A DNA stretch of 64,000 bases from an uncultured Rhizobiaceae bacterium (GCA_958296345.1 CATQIJ010000013.1:496001-560000); one strand, 5' to 3'. Counted from the stretch's first letter, positions 36,608 to 47,050 are shown. Notes: generated from the letters alone by a model not told the origin. A program made the numbers and translations.

Positions 36608-37432
36608 TCATGATGACAGCCCCAAAATATAATCACGCAATTCAGAAGTCACTTCTGGTCGAACGCCAAACCATTTTTCAAACCCTGGAACAGCCTGATG
36701 CAGCAACATACCAAGACCATCGACTGTTTGAAGACCCAGCTCATTCGCTGATTTTAAAAAGGGTGTCTCGAGTGGGATATAAACAATATCAGATACAATT
36801 GCAGAAGTTGGTAGCGTCGATAAGTCTGGCATCATAGAAGCATCACTTCCTGCCATACCAATCGAGGTTGTATTTACGATGAAATCAGCTTCCGATAATA
36901 ATTCAGGTAATTTATCCCAGCTGTGCGCATGGCATTTTTTATCAAATAGAGTGCTTAAATTTTCTGCGCGTTCGTAAGTGCGATTAACGATATGAATTTG
37001 CTCGTAGCCAGCATCCAGAATAGCAAAAATGATTGCTCGCGCTGCTCCGCCTGCCCCAAGCACGATTGCATTTTTTCCATTTTTCCAATCGGGTGCAAAT
37101 TGATCCATGTTTGCGGAAAAACCATAGGCGTCTGTATTACCGCCGCACAGTTTTTCATCTTCCAACCAAAGCGTATTAACAGCGCCAATTGCACTTGCTG
37201 CATTATCCAATTGATCAACATTTGCAAAAGCTACTTCTTTGTGAGGAATGGTAACGTTACCACCCATAAATTCACTTGATGGTAGATCTTTTAAAAATTG
37301 CTCAAAATTTTCTGGTTCAACCCCATACGCTTCATAACTTCCATCAATGCCATATTGTTTCAGCCAAAAGCCATGCAACATCGGGGATTTTGAATGCTTT
37401 ATGGGCCAGCCGGTTACAAATGCTTTTTTCAT
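36608..37432 (-). CDS. aroE: Shikimate dehydrogenase
   Basis: NADP-dependent reduction of 3-dehydroshikimate. Substrate-binding motifs are [16 protein letters not shown] and NVTIPHKE with the catalytic Lys. The NADP site is [16 protein letters not shown], and NTTSIGMAG and [18 protein letters not shown] are near the end. There are 274 residues. Its ATG overlaps the maf stop as TAATG, so the two are translationally coupled. Confidence 0.97.
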   Translation of the reverse strand: MKKAFVTGWPIKHSKSPMLHGFWLKQYGIDGSYEAYGVEPENFEQFLKDLPSSEFMGGNVTIPHKEVAFANVDQLDNAASAIGAVNTLWLEDEKLCGGNTDAYGFSANMDQFAPDWKNGKNAIVLGAGGAARAIIFAILDAGYEQIHIVNRTYERAENLSTLFDKKCHAHSWDKLPELLSEADFIVNTTSIGMAGSDASMMPDLSTLPTSAIVSDIVYIPLETPFLKSANELGLQTVDGLGMLLHQAVPGFEKWFGVRPEVTSELRDYILGLSS

Positions 37433-38025
37433 TATTCAACAAGCCCTAGTTTGCGCAGTTCAGCTAAAAGTGGAAGCACGGGTAGACCAATGATTGAGAA
37501 ATAATCCCCTTCTACTTTTTCAAACAACTGAACTCCAAGCCCCTCAATTTGATAAGCACCGACACTTGATAAAACCTTCTCACCAGCACCTGATAAATGT
37601 CGGCCTATGAAGCCCGGGTCTAATTTGCGAAAAGTAATCGTTGCAACTTCGACATGGCTCCAAAGAACTTCGCTATTCCTAACGAGAGCTACCGCTGCAT
37701 TAAGTTGATGCTTCTTACCGGATAGTTGAAGCAGCCGTCTTTGCGCTTCTTGTATGTCCTTTACCTTGTGTAGAAGCTCACCTTCGAACGACAAAGTTTG
37801 GTCACACCCAATGACATAGCTATCGACATTATTTTTTGAAATTTCAGTTGCTTTTGCTATCGCTAAAACTTCAGCAATATCTTCACCGCTAAGACCCGCT
37901 TCAATCAATGGTGTTTCAACTTCGCGTTCATCAATATCTGCAGACTGGGCGATAAATTTCACACCAGCGTTTTTAAGTAGCTCTTGGCGATGTACGCTTT
38001 TTGAAGCTAAAATAATTTCAGGCAT
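37432..38025 (-). CDS. maf: Maf-like nucleoside triphosphate pyrophosphatase
   Basis: House-cleaning pyrophosphatase for modified or non-canonical nucleotides. The N-terminal ILASKSVHRQELLKNAGV and the central VIGCDQTLSFEGELLHK are the Maf signatures. The C-terminal GAYQIEGLGVQLFEKVEGDYFSIIGLPV completes the fold. There are 197 residues. It overlaps PPSR by eight bases and aroE by one. Confidence 0.94.
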   Translation of the reverse strand: MPEIILASKSVHRQELLKNAGVKFIAQSADIDEREVETPLIEAGLSGEDIAEVLAIAKATEISKNNVDSYVIGCDQTLSFEGELLHKVKDIQEAQRRLLQLSGKKHQLNAAVALVRNSEVLWSHVEVATITFRKLDPGFIGRHLSGAGEKVLSSVGAYQIEGLGVQLFEKVEGDYFSIIGLPVLPLLAELRKLGLVE

Positions 38026-38872
38026 TATTTTCTTTCTCAGCTTTCAATTTTGCAATGTGATCTGCATGTAAATCTAAAATCCTAGCAGATGCTTCTTCAA
38101 TTGACTTTCTTGATACATCAAGCAAAGGCCAATTGTGCTTTGCGCTTAATTTTCTTGCATTAATCAATTCTTCTGCAATCGATGCGCGATCTGCATAAGA
38201 GGCACTATGGACGCTCGCATTTAATTCTAACAAACGATTTTGCCGAACTTGTTGAATACGATCAGTTGACGCAATTAAGGTAACAATTAATGGCCGCTTA
38301 CAATTTATAACTTTATCAGGCAGTACCATTCCTGGAACTAAAGGGATATTAGCTGTCTTAATACCTCTGTTTGCAAGATAAATACTGGTTGGTGTTTTTG
38401 ATGTACGAGAGATGCCCAATAATATTACGTCTGCATCTTCTACATTATCTGGAATTACACCATCATCATGAAGCATGGTAAAATTAAGCGCATCTATGCG
38501 GCTAAAATACTCACTATCAAGCGCATGTTGGGCACCAACTATTCTACGTGTTGGTTTTCCTAAATATGAGTGAAATGTTTGAAATATAGGCTCCAGAACT
38601 GAAACGACCGGAACGCCAACATCTTTACATTTGGTTTCAAGATACTCACCGATCTCGAAGTCTGAAATTGTATAAAGAACGATACCTGGTTGTTTAGTTA
38701 TTTCTTCAATAGCACTCTCGAGTTTCTTTTGATTACGAACTAATGGATAAATATGCTCAATAGCCTGATTTGATTGATATTGAGATGTTACAGCGCGAGC
38801 AGCTGCTATTAGTGTTTCCCCAGTCGAATCTGATATTAAATGAAGATGAAATGTACTTGCTTGGTCACTCAA
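38018..38872 (-). CDS. ppsR: Pyruvate, phosphate dikinase regulatory protein (PPSR/DUF299)
   Basis: Bifunctional ADP-dependent kinase and Pi-dependent pyrophosphorylase that switches PEP synthase or pyruvate phosphate dikinase on and off. The N-terminal LHLISDSTGETLIAAARAV and the P-loop-like LLGISRTSKTPTSIYLANRG are the DUF299 signatures, with IPLVPGMVLPDKV after them. There are 284 residues. This gene flanks oriC in Caulobacter and Rickettsia (the RP001-type gene opposite hemE), and here too it faces hemE across a 407-base gap. The dikinase itself is not in the window. Confidence 0.95.
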   Translation of the reverse strand: MSDQASTFHLHLISDSTGETLIAAARAVTSQYQSNQAIEHIYPLVRNQKKLESAIEEITKQPGIVLYTISDFEIGEYLETKCKDVGVPVVSVLEPIFQTFHSYLGKPTRRIVGAQHALDSEYFSRIDALNFTMLHDDGVIPDNVEDADVILLGISRTSKTPTSIYLANRGIKTANIPLVPGMVLPDKVINCKRPLIVTLIASTDRIQQVRQNRLLELNASVHSASYADRASIAEELINARKLSAKHNWPLLDVSRKSIEEASARILDLHADHIAKLKAEKENNA

Positions 38873-38897
38873 TGGGTTTTGCTTTCTTGTGGACGAC

Positions 38898-38906
38898 TGT
38901 GGATAA
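38898..38906 (-). promoter_or_regulatory. DnaA box, perfect consensus
   Basis: TGTGGATAA, the exact complement of TTATCCACA, at the PPSR-proximal end of the putative oriC. A degenerate neighbour, TGTGGACGA, lies ten bases before it. Confidence 0.85.
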
Positions 38907-39005
38907 TTATCATTGATTTACTTTTTATCCAGTTTTATGCCCGTAATCATAAATTCAGCGCACAATAACATCGTATGTACTATTTTGAATAGATAATGTT
39001 AATAG

Positions 39006-39014
39006 TGGGGATAA
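39006..39014 (-). promoter_or_regulatory. DnaA box, one mismatch
   Basis: TGGGGATAA differs from TGTGGATAA at one position; it is central in the putative oriC and adjacent to the AT-rich stretch. Confidence 0.6.
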
Positions 39015-39263
39015 ATAGGATAACTCAATTTCTGATTTATTATTTTTGAATTTATAAACTTCTACTAGAATTCTAGAATATTGGATTTAAACAAGATTTT
39101 TTGATTATCCCCGTAATTAACAAGATGCAATAACATGAAAATTGAATTACACGTATAAAATCGAATTTTAGATAAGTTCTGTGAATTAAAAAGAATTACC
39201 GCTATTCACAGACTTTAATAAGAATCAAATAAACCGAAGGTAAAACTTCTTTTATAGTCAAAC

Positions 39264-39272
39264 TGTGGAGAA
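39264..39272 (-). promoter_or_regulatory. DnaA-box-like site overlapping the hemE ribosome-binding site
   Basis: TGTGGAGAA, one mismatch to the consensus. It contains the GGAG Shine-Dalgarno of hemE nine bases before the TTG start, so this match may reflect the ribosome-binding site rather than DnaA binding. Confidence 0.4.
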
Positions 39273-39279
39273 CTAAAAA

Positions 39280-40296
39280 TTGAGGAAAGTCTTAGAAGTA
39301 TTGAAGGGTAAAAGTTTTAAAAATCCACCCGTATGGCTGATGAGACAAGCAGGTAGATATTTACCAGAGTATATAGAAACACGTAAACATGCAGGTGGTT
39401 TTTTAAATCTTTGTTATAACCCTGAATTGGCAATTGAAGTAACGATGCAGCCGATTAGAAGATTTGGTTTTGACGCATCAATTTTATTTTCTGATATTCT
39501 TGTTATTCCTGATGCGCTTGGTCGTAAAGTTGAATTTAAAGAGGGCGAAGGCCCTGTTCTTGAGCCCATTAAGCTTGAAGAAATTGATCATTTGAAATTA
39601 AACGGTTTTATTTATCATCTTAAGCCTGTTTTGGAAACGGTTACTGGGTTGAGAGGTGAATTGCCTAATGAAACGACGTTAATTGGTTTTTGTGGTGCTC
39701 CTTGGACTGTAGCTACTTATATGATTGCTGGTCATGGTACGAGTGATCAAGCTCCAGCAAGATTATTTGCACATCAACATCCTGAAGAATTCCAAAAGCT
39801 AATAGATACGCTTGTTGAAGCATCATCGTCTTATCTAATTGCCCAGTTTAAAGCTGGTGTAGATATGGTTCAAATATTTGATAGTTGGGCTGGTATTCTT
39901 GGCGGCGATCAGTTTGAACGTTGGTGCGTAAAGCCTATGGCTCAAATTGTAAAAAACGTTAGAGCTGAAATTCCTGATGCACCAATTATTGGATTCCCTA
40001 AAGGGGCTGGTTCTCAATATAATGGCTACCGTAAAGCAACTGGGATTACTGGGCTTGGACTAGATTGGTCGGTTCCAATGTCTCAAGCTAAAGAATTACA
40101 AAAAGAAGGTGCTATACAAGGACTACTTGATCCTATGCGTGTGATCGCTGGTGGTTCTGCTCTTGATGATGGTATTGATGAAATACTTGAAAACCTTGGT
40201 TCTGGGCCTTTAATTTTTAATTTGGGTCATGGAATTACTCCACAAGCACCTATTGCCCATGTTGAACAACTACTTGAGCGTGTTCGAGGAAATTAA
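39280..40296 (+). CDS. hemE: Uroporphyrinogen decarboxylase
   Basis: Decarboxylates uroporphyrinogen III to coproporphyrinogen III in haem synthesis. [15 protein letters not shown] is the N-terminal signature with the substrate-binding Arg residues. [18 protein letters not shown] carries the catalytic Asp, and [18 protein letters not shown] is the second signature. There are 338 residues. The start is TTG at 39280, nine bases after GGAG. It is the first gene on the right-hand replichore and is followed by hemJ four bases later. Confidence 0.97.
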   Translation: MRKVLEVLKGKSFKNPPVWLMRQAGRYLPEYIETRKHAGGFLNLCYNPELAIEVTMQPIRRFGFDASILFSDILVIPDALGRKVEFKEGEGPVLEPIKLEEIDHLKLNGFIYHLKPVLETVTGLRGELPNETTLIGFCGAPWTVATYMIAGHGTSDQAPARLFAHQHPEEFQKLIDTLVEASSSYLIAQFKAGVDMVQIFDSWAGILGGDQFERWCVKPMAQIVKNVRAEIPDAPIIGFPKGAGSQYNGYRKATGITGLGLDWSVPMSQAKELQKEGAIQGLLDPMRVIAGGSALDDGIDEILENLGSGPLIFNLGHGITPQAPIAHVEQLLERVRGN

Positions 40297-40299
40297 TCT

Positions 40300-40722
40300 A
40301 TGTATGAGTGGGTAAGAGTTGCACACATTATCTCAATTATCAGCTGGATGGCTGGTCTGTTATATTTACCAAGGCTGCTAATCTATCATTTTGATGCTGA
40401 AGTTGGCTCTGTCCAGTCTGAAACTTTTAAGACCATGGAGCGTAGGCTCTTAAAAGCTATAATGACGCCTGCTATGATTGCAAGTTGGGTTTTTGGCCTA
40501 TGGTTGATGTTTTTAATTGATGCTCATAAAGAAGGTTGGCTCGTTACTAAGTTTTTCTTAGTTTTTTTAATGAGTGCTTTTCATATGTTTATGGCGCGAT
40601 GGGTACGTGAATTTAGAGAAGATAAACGTTTGCGTTCAACAAAGTTTTATAGAGTAGCTAATGAAGGTCCTACTATTTTGATGATTTTGATTGTTATTTT
40701 GGTTGTTGTAAAACCTTTCTAG
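40300..40722 (+). CDS. hemJ: Protoporphyrinogen IX oxidase HemJ
   Basis: Membrane haem-protein that oxidises protoporphyrinogen IX, the alternative to HemG/HemY in most Alphaproteobacteria. It has 140 residues and four membrane helices. The N-terminal WVRVAHIISIISWMAGLLYLPRL contains the conserved His9, and a second conserved region is IMTPAMIASWVFGLWLM. It is coupled to hemE, so two haem enzymes are co-transcribed away from the origin. Confidence 0.94.
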   Translation: MYEWVRVAHIISIISWMAGLLYLPRLLIYHFDAEVGSVQSETFKTMERRLLKAIMTPAMIASWVFGLWLMFLIDAHKEGWLVTKFFLVFLMSAFHMFMARWVREFREDKRLRSTKFYRVANEGPTILMILIVILVVVKPF

Positions 40723-40875
40723 CACTGATTCTATTAGCTTATTTCTTTGTGATAAAAATTTCCTTGAGTGAATCTTATTTTCGGTCTATTTAGTCATCAA
40801 CCTACCTAATTTGCAGTACGTTGAAAATTAATCCGACTTGCAATCTAACACTACATTGATGGAAAGAGTGTCTTC

Positions 40876-42141
40876 ATGGAACAAATGAAGCTTCAAGAGT
40901 TAAACTCGAAAAGTCCTACTGAACTTATTGCTTATGCAGAAGGTTTGGAAGTTGAAAATGCCAGCACTAAGCGTAAGCAGGAGCTTATGTTTGCTACGCT
41001 TAAAAGTCTTGCTGAAAATGATGTTGAGATTATTGGTGAAGGTGTTGTTGAAATTCTTCAAGATGGCTTTGGCTTTTTGCGATCAGCTAGTGCTAACTAT
41101 CTACCAGGTCCCGATGATATTTATATTTCGCCATCTCAGATTCGTCGCTTCTCACTAAAAACTGGTGATACTGTTCAAGGACCTATTAGAAGCCCTAAAG
41201 ATGGTGAACGTTATTTCGCGCTTTTAAAAGTTGATACAATTAACTTCGAAGACCCGGATAAAATTCGTCATAAAATTCACTTTGATAATTTAACTCCGCT
41301 TTACCCTGATGACCGATTTAATATGGAGATTGCGGATCCAACAAATAAAGACCTGTCAGGCCGCGTTATTGATTTGGTTGCGCCGTTAGGTAAAGGCCAG
41401 CGTGGATTGATTGTTGCGCCACCTCGCACGGGTAAAACTGTTTTATTGCAAAATATTGCGCATTCGATCACTGCTAATCATCCTGAAAGTTATCTTATTG
41501 TGCTTTTGATTGATGAACGTCCTGAAGAAGTAACGGATATGCAGCGTTCTGTTCAAGGTGAAGTGGTTTCATCTACTTTTGATGAACCTGCTGTTCGTCA
41601 CGTTCAAGTGGCTGAAATGGTGATTGAGAAAGCTAAACGTCTTGTAGAACATGGACGCGATGTTGTTATTCTACTAGATTCTATCACGCGTCTTGGCCGT
41701 GCTTATAACACCGTTGTTCCTTCTTCTGGTAAAGTTTTAACAGGTGGCGTTGATGCAAATGCACTTCAACGTCCTAAACGGTTTTTTGGCGCTGCTCGTA
41801 ATATCGAAGAAGGTGGTTCGCTTACAATTATTGCTACAGCTTTGATTGATACGGGTAGCCGTATGGATGAGGTTATCTTTGAAGAATTTAAGGGTACTGG
41901 TAACTCTGAAATTGTTCTTGATCGTAAGGTTTCTGATAAACGAGTTTATCCTTCGATGGATATCTTGAAATCTGGAACTCGCAAGGAAGACTTACTGGTT
42001 AGTAAGGAAGATCTACAAAAAGTCTTTGTTCTTCGTCGTATTCTTTCTTCGATGGGTACAACGGACGCAATTGAGTTCCTGATTGATAAACTTAAGCAAA
42101 CTAAGAATAATGATGAGTTCTTTGATAATATGAATACATAA
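40876..42141 (+). CDS. rho: Transcription termination factor Rho
   Basis: Hexameric RNA-dependent ATPase. The N-terminal RNA-binding domain includes LEILQ-type [14 protein letters not shown] with [18 protein letters not shown]. The motor has Walker [10 protein letters not shown] (181-189) with Lys187, [13 protein letters not shown], and [13 protein letters not shown] (Walker B). The length, 421 residues, is standard. It lies 153 bases after hemJ, a leader that may carry Rho's own autoregulatory sites. Order hemE-hemJ-rho-mnmE is conserved in Alphaproteobacteria. Confidence 0.98.
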   Translation: MEQMKLQELNSKSPTELIAYAEGLEVENASTKRKQELMFATLKSLAENDVEIIGEGVVEILQDGFGFLRSASANYLPGPDDIYISPSQIRRFSLKTGDTVQGPIRSPKDGERYFALLKVDTINFEDPDKIRHKIHFDNLTPLYPDDRFNMEIADPTNKDLSGRVIDLVAPLGKGQRGLIVAPPRTGKTVLLQNIAHSITANHPESYLIVLLIDERPEEVTDMQRSVQGEVVSSTFDEPAVRHVQVAEMVIEKAKRLVEHGRDVVILLDSITRLGRAYNTVVPSSGKVLTGGVDANALQRPKRFFGAARNIEEGGSLTIIATALIDTGSRMDEVIFEEFKGTGNSEIVLDRKVSDKRVYPSMDILKSGTRKEDLLVSKEDLQKVFVLRRILSSMGTTDAIEFLIDKLKQTKNNDEFFDNMNT

Positions 42142-42270
42142 TATTCATTTATATCAATTACTTAGAATTATTATTTATCGATTCGCTTATGTAACTTTCT
42201 AGCAAATAGATAGTTTTATGGGTTAATTTTGATTCGGCTTCGAAATATTCTTTTTATAGGAATAACCGTG

Positions 42271-43575
42271 ATGAGTGATGAAACTATTGTTGCACTTTCT
42301 AGCGGCAGCTTACCTAGTGGTGTTGCTATAGTTAGAGTTTCTGGCTCTGCTTGTTCTGATATTGCATTGGCTATGGCGGGCGGTTTGCCTAAGCCTCGTA
42401 TTGCTTCCTTGAAAAGAATTATTCATCCTGAAATCTACGAACAATTGGATAGCGGGCTTTTAGTTTCTTTTCCTGGGCCAGCTAGTTTTACCGGCGAAGA
42501 TTGTTTAGAATTTCAAGTGCACGGTGGGCGTGCTGTGGTTGAAGTTATTCTTAAAGCGCTTTGTAGCTTTGAGAATGTTCGTCTGGCAGAAGCTGGTGAG
42601 TTTTCTAAGCGTGCATTTGAAAATGGCAAACTTGATCTGACAGAAGTTGAAGGCATTGCTGACCTTGTTGTTAGTGAAACTGAAGCTCAACGTAAACAAG
42701 CCTTAGCTCAAAGCCGTGGTGACTTACGCGGTACGTATGAGGACTGGCGTCAACGTTTGATCCATATGCGCGCGTTGATTGAGGCTGAATTAGATTTCAG
42801 TGAAGAAGAAGACATACCTGATGAAATTTCAAAAGAAGGTTTTGCGAAAGTCTCTGAAATAAAAAGCGAAATTGATAGTCACTTAGCTGATAATAGAGTC
42901 GGTGAAATTATTAGGGATGGTTTTAAAATTGCCCTTATGGGTAAACCCAACGCTGGTAAATCTAGTCTTTTAAATGCGCTTGCTAATAGAGATGTTGCTA
43001 TTGTTACCAATGAAGCTGGTACAACTAGGGACGTTTTAGACGTCCACTTAGATATTAATGGTTATGCTGTTATTGTTTCAGATACTGCAGGTTTAAGGGA
43101 TTCTGAGAATTTAGCTGAAGTTGAAGGAATAAAAAGAGCGCAACTTAAAGGTTCAGAATCTGATTTAGTTATTTGGTTGACTGATATTAATGACACGGAA
43201 TCACTTCCTAAGCTAAATTTTGAGGATGTTATCTTTTTAAAAACAAAAGATGATGCTGCTATTCTTTCTAACGGGCTTTCAATTTCTACTATGACTTCAC
43301 ATGGTATCGATACTTTATTAAATACTATCAACACTCGGTTGATTAATAAACTTGATATCGGTGAAGCTGCATTGATTAGTAGGCTTCGATACAGGGAGGC
43401 TTTAACTCAATGTAGCGAACATTTAGATTTTGTTTTAAATAATGATAGCTCTGGAATTGAATTAAAAGCTGAAACATTACGACATGCTTCTGATTGTGTT
43501 GGTCGTATTACAGGTAAAATTGATGTCGAAGATCTTCTCGATGTAATTTTTTCTGAATTTTGTGTTGGTAAATGA
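42271..43575 (+). CDS. mnmE: tRNA modification GTPase MnmE
   Basis: Works with MnmG to install cmnm5U at the wobble position. The N-terminal tetrahydrofolate domain (MSDETIVALSSG) is followed by a helical domain. The inserted G domain contains MGKPNAGKSSLLN, AGTTRDV and DTAGLR, and the obligatory C-terminal FCVGK (C-x-G-K motif) is present. There are 434 residues from ATG 42271, with AGGA upstream. Its stop codon TGA is the first three bases of a parS-like site. Confidence 0.97.
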   Translation: MSDETIVALSSGSLPSGVAIVRVSGSACSDIALAMAGGLPKPRIASLKRIIHPEIYEQLDSGLLVSFPGPASFTGEDCLEFQVHGGRAVVEVILKALCSFENVRLAEAGEFSKRAFENGKLDLTEVEGIADLVVSETEAQRKQALAQSRGDLRGTYEDWRQRLIHMRALIEAELDFSEEEDIPDEISKEGFAKVSEIKSEIDSHLADNRVGEIIRDGFKIALMGKPNAGKSSLLNALANRDVAIVTNEAGTTRDVLDVHLDINGYAVIVSDTAGLRDSENLAEVEGIKRAQLKGSESDLVIWLTDINDTESLPKLNFEDVIFLKTKDDAAILSNGLSISTMTSHGIDTLLNTINTRLINKLDIGEAALISRLRYREALTQCSEHLDFVLNNDSSGIELKAETLRHASDCVGRITGKIDVEDLLDVIFSEFCVGK

Positions 43576-43588
43576 TTCACGTGAAACA
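43573..43588. promoter_or_regulatory. parS: parS site 1 (ParB binding), one mismatch
   Basis: TGATTCACGTGAAACA against TGTTTCACGTGAAACA. The single T-to-A change creates the mnmE TGA stop codon, so coding and parS functions overlap. 28 bases separate it from parS 2. Confidence 0.88.
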
Positions 43589-43616
43589 TTTACCATTATT
43601 AGGCTTTTAATTACCC

Positions 43617-43632
43617 TGTTTCACGTGAAACA
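43617..43632. promoter_or_regulatory. parS: parS site 2 (ParB binding), perfect
   Basis: TGTTTCACGTGAAACA, the exact bacterial parS consensus and a perfect palindrome, in the mnmE-mnmG gap about 4.3 kb from the putative oriC. Confidence 0.97.
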
Positions 43633-43697
43633 TTTTTATTGATGATTGATGTCGCTTTCTCTTTGACCTTAACTAAATGAATCGCTATTGGACTCAA

Positions 43698-45572
43698 ATG
43701 ACGAATTATTCTGAATATGACGTAATTATTGTTGGTGGTGGACACGCTGGTACTGAAGCAGCAAGTAGTTCTGCACGGGCAGGCGCAAAAACGGCTTTAA
43801 TTACTCATAAACGTGACACAATAGGTGTTATGTCATGTAATCCTGCTATTGGAGGCCTTGGTAAAGGTCATCTTGTGCGTGAGATTGATGCTCTAGACGG
43901 GCTTATGGGACGTGTTGCGGACCGTGGCGGCATTCAGTTCCGGCTTCTTAATCGAAGAAAAGGCCCTGCGGTGCGCGGGCCTAGAACACAAGCTGATCGC
44001 AGGCTTTATCGTGAGGCGATGCAGGAAGAGATTTTTAATATTAGCGGACTTAATGTAATTGAAGCTGCTGTAGAGGATATAGAACTTGTAGATAATACTA
44101 TTCAAGGTGTTATTTTATCTGACGGAAGCGTTGTTAAATGTCGTGCAGTCGTTCTTACAACTGGGACTTTTCTTCGGGGACTCATCCATATAGGTGAAAA
44201 AATGATTCCTGCTGGGCGTATGGGTGAAGATCCAAGTGTTGGACTTTCTGCGACCTTAGAAAAAGCTGGCTTTGCACTCGCGCGGCTTAAAACGGGCACA
44301 CCAGCGAGATTAGATACTAGAACAATTGATTGGAATAGCCTTGAGAAACAAGGTGCTGATGAGCATCCTGTGCCCTTCTCGAGCATGACGAAAGAAATTA
44401 CAAACCCTCAAGTGGAATGCGGAATTACTCGCACAACGCCTGCGACGCATAAAATTATTCGTGACAATGTTAAGCGCTCTGCGATGTATTCTGGTCAGAT
44501 TGATGGCATTGGACCAAGATATTGTCCATCAATTGAGGATAAGATTGTAAAATTCGGTGAACGTGACGGGCATCAGATATTCTTAGAACCTGAAGGCTTG
44601 GATGACATTAATGTTTACCCCAACGGTATATCAACCTCTATGCCAGAATGGGTGCAAGAAGCGTTCGTAAAAACTATTCCAGGTTTAGAGAACGCTGTTA
44701 TTCTTCAGCCTGGTTATGCAATTGAGTATGATCATGTTGATTCTAGAGAGTTAAAGCCCACGCTTGAAACAGGGAAGATTCAGGGCTTTTTCCTTGCTGG
44801 GCAGATTAACGGTACAACTGGTTATGAAGAAGCGGGCGCTCAAGGACTTGTCGCTGGATTAAATGCAGCTAGATTAGCTGGTAAGCAAGATGAGATAACA
44901 TTTAGTCGTACGCAGAGTTATATTGGCGTTATGATTGATGACCTTGTTACGCGCGGTGTAAGCGAACCTTATCGTATGTTTACCTCACGCGCAGAATATA
45001 GACTTTCTCTGCGTTCTGATAATGCTGATCAACGTTTGACACCAATTGGTATTGAGGCTGGTATTGTTTCTACTGATAGGCAGAATTTCTTTGAGAAACA
45101 GCAAAAAGCGCATGAATCAGGCCGCGAGCTGCTTAAATCTCTTACTTTAACGCCAAATGAAGCAGCAAAAGCTGGTTTGAAGGTTAAAGAAGATGGTGTT
45201 CGTCGTTCAGCATTCGATTTGCTTTCTTTTAATGATATTGATTTTAATAGGCTAAAAGAAATATGGCCTGAGTTAAATACGATAGACGAGAAGACTGTTG
45301 AACCTTTGGAAATTGAGGCTGGATACGCTGTTTATCTTGCTCGCCAAGAGGCCGATGCTTCTGTTGTTAGGAAAGATGAGAAGCGTGTCATTCCTCAGGA
45401 TTTTGATTATGAAAATCTCTCTGGTTTGTCGATTGAGCTACAACAAAAGCTGGAAACGGTTAGACCTGCAAACATCGGGCAGGCTGCTCGTATTCAAGGC
45501 ATTACACCTGCGGCACTTACTTTGCTGTTAGCTCACATTACGAAATCATCATCAAAGCGGAAAGTATCATGA
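43698..45572 (+). CDS. mnmG: tRNA uridine-5-carboxymethylaminomethyl modification enzyme MnmG (GidA)
   Basis: FAD-dependent partner of Mnm[17 protein letters not shown] is the dinucleotide-binding motif, [20 protein letters not shown] the first GidA signature and [24 protein letters not shown] the second. The C-terminal helical domain ends in [14 protein letters not shown] and [17 protein letters not shown]. There are 624 residues from ATG 43698, chosen because GGA lies eight bases upstream; ATG 43677 is also possible. It overlaps rsmG by four bases (ATGA). Confidence 0.97.
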   Translation: MTNYSEYDVIIVGGGHAGTEAASSSARAGAKTALITHKRDTIGVMSCNPAIGGLGKGHLVREIDALDGLMGRVADRGGIQFRLLNRRKGPAVRGPRTQADRRLYREAMQEEIFNISGLNVIEAAVEDIELVDNTIQGVILSDGSVVKCRAVVLTTGTFLRGLIHIGEKMIPAGRMGEDPSVGLSATLEKAGFALARLKTGTPARLDTRTIDWNSLEKQGADEHPVPFSSMTKEITNPQVECGITRTTPATHKIIRDNVKRSAMYSGQIDGIGPRYCPSIEDKIVKFGERDGHQIFLEPEGLDDINVYPNGISTSMPEWVQEAFVKTIPGLENAVILQPGYAIEYDHVDSRELKPTLETGKIQGFFLAGQINGTTGYEEAGAQGLVAGLNAARLAGKQDEITFSRTQSYIGVMIDDLVTRGVSEPYRMFTSRAEYRLSLRSDNADQRLTPIGIEAGIVSTDRQNFFEKQQKAHESGRELLKSLTLTPNEAAKAGLKVKEDGVRRSAFDLLSFNDIDFNRLKEIWPELNTIDEKTVEPLEIEAGYAVYLARQEADASVVRKDEKRVIPQDFDYENLSGLSIELQQKLETVRPANIGQAARIQGITPAALTLLLAHITKSSSKRKVS

Positions 45573-46222
45573 GCGGAGATGTAATTCTTTCTGAACTCTC
45601 TCGTATCCATCCTGTTTCACGTGAAACTTTTACAAGATTAAAGATAATAGTATCTCGCATAGAAGAGTGGCAAAAGAAGACTAATCTCATTGCGCCATCA
45701 ACGTTAAATGATATTTGGAATAGGCATATTGCTGATAGCCTCCAATGTATTCGTTTAAAGCCCGATGCAAGATCGTGGGTAGATATAGGTAGTGGTGGTG
45801 GATTCCCTGGTTTAATTATTGCTGCCATAATGGCTGACTATGATGAGTCTTCAGTTGATTTGGTTGAAAGCATACAAAAGAAGTGTTCATTTCTGCGCCA
45901 AGTGAATAGACAAATGAACGCTCGTGCTAAAGTTCATTGCGCAAGAATTGAAGAGGTTAGCTCTACTATTCATCAGCCAGAAGTTGTAACCGCACGCGCG
46001 CTAGCAGCTTTGCCATTATTATTAGAGCTTTCTTCGCCATGGCTCTTGAATGGAGCAACAGCATTGTTTCATAAAGGGCGAGAATTTGAGGTGGAATTGG
46101 CAGATTGTGATGGTCTGTGGGACTTTGATCTGGTAAGCTATGAGAGTATTATTTCAACAGATTCTGTAATTCTGGAAATAAAAAATTTAAAGCGAATGCG
46201 GAATAGAAGAAGTCATGCCTAG
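45569..46222 (+). CDS. rsmG: 16S rRNA (guanine527-N7)-methyltransferase RsmG (GidB)
   Basis: Methylates G527 of 16S rRNA; loss gives low-level streptomycin resistance. The SAM motif is [19 protein letters not shown], followed by [15 protein letters not shown] and [16 protein letters not shown]. There are 217 residues. It overlaps mnmG by four bases and parA by eight. A parS site lies inside the coding sequence near codon 15. Confidence 0.95.
   Translation: MSGDVILSELSRIHPVSRETFTRLKIIVSRIEEWQKKTNLIAPSTLNDIWNRHIADSLQCIRLKPDARSWVDIGSGGGFPGLIIAAIMADYDESSVDLVESIQKKCSFLRQVNRQMNARAKVHCARIEEVSSTIHQPEVVTARALAALPLLLELSSPWLLNGATALFHKGREFEVELADCDGLWDFDLVSYESIISTDSVILEIKNLKRMRNRRSHA
45613..45628. promoter_or_regulatory. 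parS: parS site 3 inside rsmG, one mismatch
   Basis: TGTTTCACGTGAAACT differs from the consensus only in the last base. It encodes part of PVSRETF within RsmG, so the palindrome is kept despite coding constraint. Confidence 0.85.
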
Positions 46223-47003
46223 AGTTATTACTGTGGCCAATCAAAAGGGTGGTGTTGGTAAAACAACAACTGCAATAAACCTTGCTACGGCACTGGCTGC
46301 TATCGAACAAACAGCTTTAGTGATTGATTTAGATCCTCAAGGTAATGCAAGTACTGGCCTTGGTATTGATCGTGATGACCGTAAGGTTTCTACTTATGAC
46401 TTACTAACAGGCGGTGCTACTCTTGAAGAGACGATTACTCCAACCGCAGTACCTGGATTGTATGTTTCTCCCTCAACACTTGATTTATTAGGTGTCGAAA
46501 TGGAAATCTCTGGCGAAGGTGATCGTGCTTATAAGCTTAAGAAAGCAATTGAGGAATATAATCCTAAAGACTTACCGATTGATTATATTTTAATTGATTG
46601 TCCGCCGTCACTAAATTTACTTACATTAAACGCAATGGCAGCTGCTGATTCAGTTCTAGTGCCACTACAGTGTGAATTTTTTGCACTCGAAGGTTTAAGT
46701 CAATTGCTACAAACCGTAGAACAGGTCAAAGAGACGATTAATCCAGATATTATCATTCATGGTATCGTTATGACGATGTTTGATAAGCGTAACAATCTTG
46801 CAATGCAGGTTGTTGACGATGTTCGTGAATTCCTTGGTGATAAAGTTTACAAAACAATTATTCCTCGCAATGTTCGGGTTTCAGAAGCGCCATCTTACGG
46901 TAAGCCTGTGCTTTTATATGATCTTAACTGCGCAGGCAGTCAGGCTTATTTACAACTGGCTTCCGAGGTTATTAAACGAGAAAAGCAATTAATTGCTGCA
47001 TAA
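46215..47003 (+). CDS. parA: Chromosome partitioning ATPase ParA
   Basis: Walker-type ATPase that moves ParB-parS complexes. The deviant Walker A ANQKGGVGKTTTAINLA occupies about residues 8-24 with the signature Lys11. LVIDLDPQGNASTGLGI and DYILIDCPPSLNLLTLNA are the A' and B motifs. There are 262 residues. Its start lies within the last codons of rsmG, and parB begins 47 bases downstream. Confidence 0.98.
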   Translation: MPRVITVANQKGGVGKTTTAINLATALAAIEQTALVIDLDPQGNASTGLGIDRDDRKVSTYDLLTGGATLEETITPTAVPGLYVSPSTLDLLGVEMEISGEGDRAYKLKKAIEEYNPKDLPIDYILIDCPPSLNLLTLNAMAAADSVLVPLQCEFFALEGLSQLLQTVEQVKETINPDIIIHGIVMTMFDKRNNLAMQVVDDVREFLGDKVYKTIIPRNVRVSEAPSYGKPVLLYDLNCAGSQAYLQLASEVIKREKQLIAA

Positions 47004-47050
47004 TTTTTGATTCATATCCGTAATGAACTGGATACTATTAGGGTATTAAA

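Larger units (their letters stand above)
38873..39279. other. oriC: Probable chromosomal replication origin (oriC)
   Basis: A 407-base non-coding, strongly AT-rich gap between divergent PPSR and hemE genes, the location of oriC in Caulobacter, Rickettsia and Sinorhizobium. It contains one perfect DnaA box (38898-38906) and two with one mismatch (39006-39014, 39264-39272). Several two-mismatch sites occur (38925-38933, 39105-39113, 39180-39188, 39202-39210). An AT-only-like run near 39021-39100 could unwind, and CTAGAATTCTAG at 39065-39076 is a perfect palindrome. parS sites and parAB follow within 10 kb. No coding ORF is seen. I found no TTAA-N7-TTAA CtrA site. Confidence 0.85.

Noticed and set aside
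38873..39279. CtrA binding sites in the origin
   Set aside because: Several TTAA half-sites occur, but none has a second TTAA at a seven-base spacing.
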